Source of the DNA: Desulfovibrio oxyclinae DSM 11498
GTDB lineage: Bacteria > Desulfobacterota > Desulfovibrionia > Desulfovibrionales > Desulfovibrionaceae
Length of the DNA: 37,584 bases
Assembly: GCF_000375485.1 (NCBI RefSeq)
Contig: NZ_AQXE01000007.1
Location: 73,435-111,018, forward strand
Direction: 5' to 3'
Shown: piece after piece, positions 32,425 through 37,584 of the stretch
Numbering within the stretch: position 1 is the stretch's first letter
Layout of the letters: the number at the start of each line of letters is the position of its first letter
Notes under the pieces: generated by a model
What the model was told of the DNA's origin: nothing
Seen by the model: the letters and a program-made list of their open reading frames with translations, nothing else
Databases searched by the model: none
Made by a program: the position numbers and the translations under genes

Positions 32425-34131
32425 ATGTCCCAACATGTAGTTGTCATCGGTGCGGTGGCTCTCGGTCCCAAGGCCGCCTGCCGCTTCAAGAGGCTTGAAC
32501 CCGGCTCCCGAGTGACCATGCTCGACGAGAGCGACGTCATTTCGTATGGCGGATGCGGCATTCCCTACTATGTCTCCGGCGAAGTGGCGGACGAGCAGGA
32601 GCTGCGCACCACCAGTTTTCATATGGTTCGCGACGTGCAATTCTTCAAGGATGTGAAAGGGGTGGACGTCATGCCCCGCACCCGCGCCGTGGAGATCGAT
32701 CGCGATGCCAGGAAGGTCAAATACAAGAATCTGGCAACCGGGGAGTCCGGGGAACTGGAATACGACCAGCTCGTCATCGCCACCGGAGCCACCCCGCGCA
32801 AGCTGAACCTGCCGGGCGAGGACCTCAAGGGCGTACATTACGTTTCCAATCCGCACGACGCCGTGGCCATCAAGGAGGCCATCGCCAAAGGTGAGGTCAA
32901 CAATGCGGTCGTGGTCGGCGCCGGATTCATCGGCCTCGAAATGGCAGAGGCGTTCACGGACCTCTGGGGCGTGGATACCACTGTCTTCGAAATCTTCGAT
33001 CAGATCATGCCGCGTCTGGTGAGCCCCGAAATGGCTCGCATGACGCAGGAGCACATGGAAGAGCAGGGCGTGCAGTTTCACCTTGGCGAGACCGTCAAGG
33101 CCCTGGAGGGAGACGGTCGCGTGCAGCGCGTGGTGACCGACAAGCGCACCGTGGAGGCCGAATGCGTCATCATTTCCGTGGGCGTGGTCCCCAATGACGG
33201 CCTTGCGCGCGATGCCGGGCTGGAGTGCAACGAGCGCGGCGGCATCGTGGTGGACGAGACCATGCGCACCACCGATCCGGCCATTTTCTCCGGCGGCGAC
33301 TGCGTGGTGGTGAAGAACCTCGTCACCGGGCAGCCCGCTTTTCTGCCGCTTGGCTCCATGGCCAACAGGCAGGGGCGCGTCGTGGGCGACAACCTCGCTG
33401 GCGGCTCCTCGAAATTCGACGGCGTGCTCGGCTCTTTCGTGGTCAAGACCTTCGAGACCTCGCTGGCCGGAACCGGCCTGAGCCTCGAAAGCGCCAAGGC
33501 TGCCGGACTCGACGCCGCCAGCGTGCTGCTGGTCTCTCTCGACCGGGCGCATTTCTACCCCAGCAAGGACCTCATGACCCTTGAACTGGTCTACGAGAAA
33601 GGCACCCGCAAGGTGCTAGGCATTCAGGGCTTCGGCAACGCCGGGGACGCCATGGTCGGTCGTATCAACGCCGTGGCCGCGGCCATGAAATTCGGCCTGA
33701 CCATCGACGAACTCTCCACCATGGAGCTGGCCTACGCCCCGCCGTTCTCCTCGGCCATGGACGTGCTCAACTCCGTGGCGAACATGGCTGACAATGCCGA
33801 GCGCGGCCTGAACCGCGGCGTGGGACCGGAAGGGTTCGAAAAGCTCTGGGAACAGCGCGACTCCGGCGACTATTGCTTCCTTGATTGTCGCGAAGCCCCG
33901 GACGCGGAGCCGCTCATGGAAAAACACCCTGAACACTGGTGCAACATCCCGCAGGGCGAGATTTACAAGCGCTTCTCGGAAATCCCCGAGGACAAGACCG
34001 TCGTGCTCGTCTGCAACACCGGTGCCCGAGCCTACGAGGCGCAGGTCATGCTGGATCACAAGGGTGTCAAGGACGCGGTGACCATCAGAGGCGGCATGGC
34101 TGCCCTCAAAAAGTGGGGAATGGACGTTTAG
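32425..34131 (+). CDS. CoA-disulfide/persulfide reductase fused to rhodanese
   Basis: A 568-residue FAD flavoprotein in two parts. Residues 1-450 form a pyridine-nucleotide disulfide oxidoreductase of the CoADR/Npsr single-cysteine class: FAD motif VVIGAVALGPKAA, active-site Cys44 in SYGGCGIPYYVSG, NAD motif VVVGAGFIGLEMAEAF and the second FAD motif IFSGGDCVV. Residues 465-568 form a rhodanese domain with Cys530 in the loop CNTGAR. Such fusions reduce CoA disulfide, CoA persulfide or polysulfide with NAD(P)H and pass sulfane sulfur through the rhodanese cysteine, which suits a sulfur-rich anaerobe. The FAD-loop second glycine is Ala here (G-A-V-A-L-G). Coupled to the aminotransferase upstream. 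Confidence 0.9.
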   Translation: MSQHVVVIGAVALGPKAACRFKRLEPGSRVTMLDESDVISYGGCGIPYYVSGEVADEQELRTTSFHMVRDVQFFKDVKGVDVMPRTRAVEIDRDARKVKYKNLATGESGELEYDQLVIATGATPRKLNLPGEDLKGVHYVSNPHDAVAIKEAIAKGEVNNAVVVGAGFIGLEMAEAFTDLWGVDTTVFEIFDQIMPRLVSPEMARMTQEHMEEQGVQFHLGETVKALEGDGRVQRVVTDKRTVEAECVIISVGVVPNDGLARDAGLECNERGGIVVDETMRTTDPAIFSGGDCVVVKNLVTGQPAFLPLGSMANRQGRVVGDNLAGGSSKFDGVLGSFVVKTFETSLAGTGLSLESAKAAGLDAASVLLVSLDRAHFYPSKDLMTLELVYEKGTRKVLGIQGFGNAGDAMVGRINAVAAAMKFGLTIDELSTMELAYAPPFSSAMDVLNSVANMADNAERGLNRGVGPEGFEKLWEQRDSGDYCFLDCREAPDAEPLMEKHPEHWCNIPQGEIYKRFSEIPEDKTVVLVCNTGARAYEAQVMLDHKGVKDAVTIRGGMAALKKWGMDV

Positions 34132-34167
34132 TATCGCGAATAATAAACAGATTGACCGAATAATATT

Positions 34168-34197
34168 CAGCCCGGCGTTGTCACAGACGTCGGGCTG
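34168..34197 (+). terminator. Terminator hairpin after the disulfide reductase-rhodanese gene
   Basis: An 11-bp stem with one G-U pair (34168-34178 with 34187-34197) around an eight-base loop, 36 bases after the stop. Only TGTTAGTT follows, so it is a weak terminator or needs Rho. Confidence 0.5.
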
Positions 34198-34254
34198 TGT
34201 TAGTTGATAGATATGTGAGTTTCTATTTTCGGTTAACTGTCGGGGAGGAAGTGA

Positions 34255-34641
34255 ATGCGTTTTCTCATTGTGGACGATGACGAGTCGATTCACCTGTATC
34301 TCAAAAACATTCTCAAGCCTTACGCTTCCTGCGAGTCGGCCCTTTCCGGGGCTGAGGCTCTGTCCATGTTTCGCAAGGCTGTTGCGGAAGGCAGACCTTA
34401 TGAGGCTGTTTTCATGGACATACTCATGCCGGGAATGGATGGGCATGAGGTGGCTGAGAGACTCAGGGAGGAAGATGCGAATGGCGGGGCGAACGGCTTC
34501 AATCTGGTGATGATCACCTCGCTTGCGGACAGCAGGAATGTCAGCAAGGCTTTCTTCGACACCTATGCAACCTGCTACATCGTCAAACCGTTCGATAAGG
34601 ACGTGATTCTGGACGAACTTTACGCCAACATGGTCATTTAG
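34255..34641 (+). CDS. Single-domain CheY-like response regulator
   Basis: A 128-residue receiver domain with nothing attached. The acidic pocket is DDD (residues 7-9), phospho-acceptor Asp55 in FMDILMPGMDG, switch Thr88 (MITS) and Lys111 (IVKPF). It may be a phospho-relay shuttle, a chemotaxis CheY or a diguanylate-signalling partner; the sequence alone cannot choose. GGGGAGG lies about six bases ahead of the ATG. It is flanked by its own hairpins on both sides, so it is a single-gene transcript. The hybrid kinase elsewhere in the window is a possible but unproven partner. Confidence 0.92.
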   Translation: MRFLIVDDDESIHLYLKNILKPYASCESALSGAEALSMFRKAVAEGRPYEAVFMDILMPGMDGHEVAERLREEDANGGANGFNLVMITSLADSRNVSKAFFDTYATCYIVKPFDKDVILDELYANMVI

Positions 34642-34661
34642 AAAACACAGGCATCTACAGA

Positions 34662-34701
34662 AAAGAGCCGCCCCGTATGTGGGAGCGGCTCTTTATTTTT
34701 G
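34662..34701. terminator. Bidirectional terminator between convergent genes
   Basis: AAAGAGCCGC (34662-34671) pairs with GCGGCTCTTT (34685-34694). On the plus strand it is followed by ATTTTT, and on the minus strand by TTTTC. It serves the CheY-like gene and the convergent unknown gene. Confidence 0.82.
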
Positions 34702-34709
34702 CGTGAAGA

Positions 34710-35168
34710 CTATTGCTTGTTCTGGGCCTTGTCGGCCATGGCGGCCATGCGGGAACGGATGTAATCGGCGGCGATGTCACCCATCTCGTCGGTACCGGAC
34801 ATTTCACGACCGTATTCGCGCAGGTCCTTGTCTGTCTGCTCTTCCATGCGTTCGGACTCAAGGAACATGATGTAGGCCAACAGCAGGGCCGCGTCGTTGT
34901 CCTGCGTGCCGTCGCAGAGCAGTTGCAGCGCGTCGCGCGGGGCCGTTTCCAGAAGCCGGTCGATGAACATGCCGATCCATTTGTCGTACAGGTTTTCCAT
35001 GAGCGGCGGCACCATCTCGGCCACCTTCTCGGCGGTCACGTCGCCCGTTGCGGTGGCGGTGACAGTCATGAACTCCTGAAGCGCCTCCTTGCGGCGCGAC
35101 TCATCCTGTTCCTGCACCTTGTTCATGACCACTGTATAAATATGTTTGCGAATCTGATCTTCCGTCAT
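34710..35168 (-). CDS. Conserved-looking helical protein of unknown function
   Basis: A 152-residue soluble protein, mostly helical and acidic, without cysteine clusters other than one Cys (LLCDGTQDND). No signal peptide or membrane helix. Residues 1-60 include EQDESRRKEALQEFMTV; the C-terminal third is charged and coiled-coil-like (MEEQTDKDLREYGREM). The start MTEDQIRKHIYTVVMNKVQE follows AGGGGG by about seven bases, and the longer frame upstream would overlap the divergent dehydrogenase gene. I do not recognise the family. A candidate promoter and a good terminator bracket it, supporting a real single-gene unit. Confidence 0.78.
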   Translation of the reverse strand: MTEDQIRKHIYTVVMNKVQEQDESRRKEALQEFMTVTATATGDVTAEKVAEMVPPLMENLYDKWIGMFIDRLLETAPRDALQLLCDGTQDNDAALLLAYIMFLESERMEEQTDKDLREYGREMSGTDEMGDIAADYIRSRMAAMADKAQNKQ

Positions 35169-35197
35169 GCGTAACCCCCTGCGTAATGTGGTGTGGC

Positions 35198-35226
35198 AAC
35201 GTAGCGAAATGTTGCGGCGCGGGCAA
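35198..35226 (-). promoter_or_regulatory. Candidate promoter of the 152-residue unknown gene
   Basis: On the minus strand TTGCCC (35221-35226) and TACGTT (35198-35203) are spaced by 17 bases, 30 bases ahead of the start. It is of moderate quality, and it is back-to-back with the dehydrogenase promoter. Confidence 0.3.
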
Positions 35227-35233
35227 GAGCGGG

Positions 35234-35262
35234 TTGTTGCGTCCCGCGGAGGTATGTATATT
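35234..35262 (+). promoter_or_regulatory. Candidate promoter of the beta-hydroxyacid dehydrogenase gene
   Basis: TTGTTG (35234-35239), 17 bases, then TATATT (35257-35262). The -10 is good. Transcription would start near 35269, 27 bases ahead of the ATG, which has GGGAG in front. Confidence 0.4.
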
Positions 35263-35295
35263 AAAAGGTAAAAACCCCAACAGGGAGCATTTGCC

Positions 35296-36153
35296 ATGAA
35301 AATTGGATTTCTCGGACTCGGCATCATGGGTAGCCGCATGGCGGCCAATCTTGTTGAACACGGACACACAGTAACCGTCTGGAATCGCTCGAAAGGTCCT
35401 GAGGCTGCCTTGGCGGGACGCGGTGCAGAAGCTGCCACGTCACCGGCCGAGGCCGTAAAGGATGCGGATTGCGCCGTTGCCATGCTGACCGGTCCCGAAG
35501 CGGTGGATGATGTCCTTTTGGGTCAGGACGGCGCCGCACAGGAGCTTGAAGGCAAGCTGTTCGTGAATATGAGCACTGTTTCTCCGGCGTATTCGCGCGG
35601 GCTGGCGAAGCGGCTGAAGGAACAGGGGGTGCGTTTCATGGATGCGCCGGTCTCCGGCTCCAAGAAGCCTGCCGAGGACGGCACGCTGGTCATTCTCGCC
35701 GGCGGCGATGCAGGGGATGTCTCGTTCATGCAGCCCGCCTTCGACGCCATGGGCAGCAAAACCGTTCACTGTGGCGAAGCAGGGGCCGGCTCCATGATGA
35801 AGATGAGCGTGAACCTGCTGCTCGGAGTCATGATGCATGGTCTTTCCGAGATGCTGCACTTCGGCGAAAAGGGCGGACTCAGCCGCCAGCAGCTGCTCGA
35901 CGTGGTGCTCGGCGGACCGCTGTCGAACATGCTCTATCAGCTCAAGCGCGACATGTATCTTTCAGACACCTATCCAGCGCAGTTCCCGCTCATGCATATG
36001 GACAAGGATCTGGGATTCGTGCTCGAAACCGCGTTCGACACGGGCGCGGACATCCCGGCCTCGACCACGGTGCGCTTCCAATATGAGCGCGCCCTCAAGG
36101 AAGGCTTCGGAGAAGAGGACTTCGCCGCCGTGATCAAGGCGCTCGGCAAATAG
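35296..36153 (+). CDS. NAD(P)-dependent beta-hydroxyacid dehydrogenase
   Basis: A 285-residue oxidoreductase of the 3-hydroxyisobutyrate/tartronate semialdehyde reductase/GLYR1 family. Nucleotide-binding GFLGLGIMGSRMAANL is at the N-terminus; Asn-Arg after strand two (VWNRSKG) favours NADPH. The substrate loop DAPVSGSKKPAEDGTL and the catalytic lysine in GAGSMMKMSVNLLLG are complete. GLYR1-type members reduce glyoxylate and succinic semialdehyde, a likely role here, but the exact substrate is not readable. Single gene, convergent with the DUF5680 gene at a 12-base gap, so no room for its own terminator. Confidence 0.92.
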   Translation: MKIGFLGLGIMGSRMAANLVEHGHTVTVWNRSKGPEAALAGRGAEAATSPAEAVKDADCAVAMLTGPEAVDDVLLGQDGAAQELEGKLFVNMSTVSPAYSRGLAKRLKEQGVRFMDAPVSGSKKPAEDGTLVILAGGDAGDVSFMQPAFDAMGSKTVHCGEAGAGSMMKMSVNLLLGVMMHGLSEMLHFGEKGGLSRQQLLDVVLGGPLSNMLYQLKRDMYLSDTYPAQFPLMHMDKDLGFVLETAFDTGADIPASTTVRFQYERALKEGFGEEDFAAVIKALGK

Positions 36154-36165
36154 GTGTTCGGTGCG

Positions 36166-36612
36166 TCAGTCTATGACGCCGCCGAGAAACTGTAGGCTGA
36201 AGCAGCGGATGCCCTTGAAGAAGACGCTTTCCTCTCCCTGAAAGGCGTTCAGATCGCCTTCGGTGTCCTGCTCGTAGGACCAGTTGCCGTCTGCGATGTA
36301 GTCCGGACCGCGAAGAGGTTGCGAATCGGTAAAAGCGGCCAGCGCTTTTTGCAAAAAGGCATGGATTTCATCCGGCTCCGGAATGCTGGTCAGCACCCGG
36401 CCGTGGTAGGACATGGCCCACACCGGGATGTCGTCGCGGTAAATGATCATGCGTCCATCAAGCGAGCGGTGTCCGAAGCGGTGCTCCACGAGCGTCATTT
36501 CGCCGTCTTCGAAACGGAATTCGTTCCCACCCGAGGGTATTTCCGTTCGCTCGGAGAGCGTCGCTTCGCCTGCGGCCTTGCGGGCTTTCACGAGAAATTC
36601 GTTCAGTTGCAT
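36166..36612 (-). CDS. DUF5680-like protein
   Basis: A 148-residue cytoplasmic protein starting MQLNEFLVKARKAAGEATLS. The middle (FRFEDGEMTLVEHRFGHRSL, then IYRDDIPVWAMSYHGRVL) is characteristic of DUF5680, a small alpha/beta domain of unknown function that is often fused to helix-turn-helix regulators; no such fusion here. Its start lies inside the end of the ferredoxin gene (10-base overlap), so it is translationally coupled to it and the two proteins may act together. A longer frame upstream in the same phase only shadows the ferredoxin gene. Confidence 0.78.
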   Translation of the reverse strand: MQLNEFLVKARKAAGEATLSERTEIPSGGNEFRFEDGEMTLVEHRFGHRSLDGRMIIYRDDIPVWAMSYHGRVLTSIPEPDEIHAFLQKALAAFTDSQPLRGPDYIADGNWSYEQDTEGDLNAFQGEESVFFKGIRCFSLQFLGGVID

Positions 36613-37550
36613 TCGGCTTCCTCCCGGAGTTTGTCGATGCGAAGCGGCGTGCCTTTTTCGGGCGCCTCGCGCAGAGTGAGTGCGGTTTTGGAGCATTTGT
36701 TGGTGCACACGCCGCAGCCAAGGCAACGGTCCTCGCGGATAAACGCCTTGCGTTCGCGAAAGCCTATGGCCTTGAACTGGCAGTATCGTGCGCATTCGCC
36801 GCATCCGACACATTTGTCGGGATCCACTTCGGCCAGATAGCCCGACGAACAGAGCATCTCCACGCCGTTGCGCTGGGCCTTCATGGCTCCGCAGCAGCAG
36901 GAGCAGCAGTTGCAGATGGCATAGAAGCGTCCGAGCATCACGTCCTTGAAAAAAGCGTGGGAGACGTTGCCACGTGCATTGCACTGTCTCAGGATGCGCA
37001 CGGCCTCGTCCGCGTCTATCCTTCTGGCGTGTTCCGGATGGTGCTCCAGAATGAAGTCCGCCATGGGCGAGCCGATGATCAGACACACGTCCAGCGGCTG
37101 GCATGGATCAGGCGCGGTAGCGCGGCACGGACAATCCAATACCGTGATTTTGTCACCCGCTTCAAGTATGATATCGCGGGCCCGGGTGTAGGGGATGACC
37201 TGCTCGGGCATGGTGGTATCCACCGCAACGTCGAGCCTGACCAGCTTTTCGGCCTCTTCAAGGGGCAGCGGCTTGCCGTGATAGGTGTCCGCAAAGCTTG
37301 GGCGTTTCTGCTTTGGATCGCCGGGCTGGCTGTCGCTGCCGGGTCTGAACGGGCTGTGACGGTCGATGAGAAAAACGAACGGCGCGGCCACGTATTTCCA
37401 GACAGGATACTTGTTGTGAACAAGACCGATGTAACGGTAGGGCCAGCGACCGTAGATGTAGCCGTGGATGAATCCAAACAGCCCAAGCCCGGTTTTGCGC
37501 GCTTCATGCCAGTAGTCGATGGTGGATTGTTTTATAAACGGAATTTTCAT
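36603..37550 (-). CDS. Cysteine-rich dicluster ferredoxin-type protein
   Basis: A 315-residue iron-sulfur protein of unknown function. The C-terminal part carries two ferredoxin-type 4Fe-4S motifs, C247-x2-C250-x2-C253-x3-C257 and C276-x2-C279-x2-C282-x3-C286; the residue after each fourth cysteine is Gln and Ser rather than the usual Pro. Upstream is a second cysteine set: C140, C142, C150, C156, C190 and the packed run C213, C215, C216, C218, C219, C220, then C234. These could hold further clusters or a different cofactor. The N-terminal 130 residues are basic and aromatic, with no signal peptide and no clear transmembrane helix. Likely an electron-transfer or redox-enzyme subunit. Coupled to the DUF5680 gene. 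Confidence 0.85.
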   Translation of the reverse strand: MKIPFIKQSTIDYWHEARKTGLGLFGFIHGYIYGRWPYRYIGLVHNKYPVWKYVAAPFVFLIDRHSPFRPGSDSQPGDPKQKRPSFADTYHGKPLPLEEAEKLVRLDVAVDTTMPEQVIPYTRARDIILEAGDKITVLDCPCRATAPDPCQPLDVCLIIGSPMADFILEHHPEHARRIDADEAVRILRQCNARGNVSHAFFKDVMLGRFYAICNCCSCCCGAMKAQRNGVEMLCSSGYLAEVDPDKCVGCGECARYCQFKAIGFRERKAFIREDRCLGCGVCTNKCSKTALTLREAPEKGTPLRIDKLREEAECN

Positions 37551-37556
37551 AGCGTA

Positions 37557-37584
37557 TTCAAATAATTGTTTGAGTGTATTTGAA
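37557..37584. promoter_or_regulatory. AT-rich inverted repeat upstream of the ferredoxin gene
   Basis: TTCAAATA (37557-37564) is mirrored by TATTTGAA (37577-37584), with an extra TTTGA half-site (37568-37572) one helical turn before the last. It starts seven bases upstream of the ferredoxin start codon and is the most AT-rich spot at that end of the window. A regulator site is plausible; the window edge cuts further view. Confidence 0.35.

Noticed and set aside
32239..33552. A 437-codon minus-strand open frame
   Set aside because: It lies antisense to the disulfide reductase-rhodanese gene, which has complete FAD, NAD and cysteine motifs.
1..37584. CRISPR arrays, insertion sequences, prophage, tRNA and rRNA genes
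   Set aside because: I looked for repeated spaced units, transposase and integrase motifs, and tRNA-like cloverleaf ends, and saw none.

Overview
This 37.6 kb, GC-rich window reads as ordinary chromosome of a motile, anaerobic sulfate-reducing bacterium of the Desulfovibrionales (Desulfovibrio or Pseudodesulfovibrio-like). The clearest indicator is a siroheme-dependent (Ahb) heme operon, ahbC-hemB-ahbD-siroheme decarboxylase subunit. Desulfovibrio-type flagellin, a CoA-disulfide-reductase/rhodanese fusion and a cysteine-rich ferredoxin agree with this. The genus is inferred from gene content and protein style only. No tRNA, rRNA, insertion sequence, prophage or CRISPR array was found. There is no gene-free stretch longer than about 260 bases.

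Layout. 1-1845 (minus): the start of a proline-catabolic putA, cut by the window edge, behind an Lrp/AsnC regulator whose promoter seems to give an almost leaderless mRNA. 1977-5678 (plus): a four-gene, end-overlapping Mla/MCE lipid-transport operon (STAS-permease fusion, ATPase, MCE protein, PqiC-like lipoprotein). 5624-10129 (minus): a hybrid histidine kinase, the ABC-F protein Uup and ribulose-phosphate epimerase. 10234-12726 (minus): a chemoreceptor with a cysteine-bearing PAS domain. 12904-16726 (minus): the heme operon with a strong terminator. 16882-19665 (minus): a zinc-ribbon/Yip1 membrane protein, a small helical protein and an OmpA-type lipoprotein. 19756-28216 (minus): a flagellar filament locus, fliC-fliD-fliS, flanked on both sides by four glycosyltransferase genes. 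28473-37550: mixed metabolic genes (NhaC antiporter, M29 aminopeptidase, aminotransferase, NAD(P)H:disulfide/persulfide reductase-rhodanese, CheY-like protein, beta-hydroxyacid dehydrogenase, a Cys-rich ferredoxin with a DUF5680 partner).

How the parts work together. The heme operon converts 5-aminolevulinate to porphobilinogen (HemB). It then takes siroheme through didecarboxysiroheme and Fe-coproporphyrin to heme b (decarboxylase, AhbC, AhbD). Only one siroheme decarboxylase subunit is here, so its partner must lie elsewhere. In the flagellar locus a sigma-28-type promoter precedes fliC and a near-perfect sigma-54 promoter precedes fliD-fliS, separated by a large hairpin. The flanking glycosyltransferases suggest filament glycosylation. 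Two of them carry unusual N-terminal Rossmann-like domains.

Best leads for something new: a compact, pseudoknot-capable RNA leader ahead of the nhaC gene (candidate cation or metabolite riboswitch); the flagellin-flanking glycosyltransferases with added Rossmann domains; the cysteine-bearing PAS chemoreceptor; and the ferredoxin with a C-N-C-C-S-C-C-C cluster. None could be confirmed by database search here.
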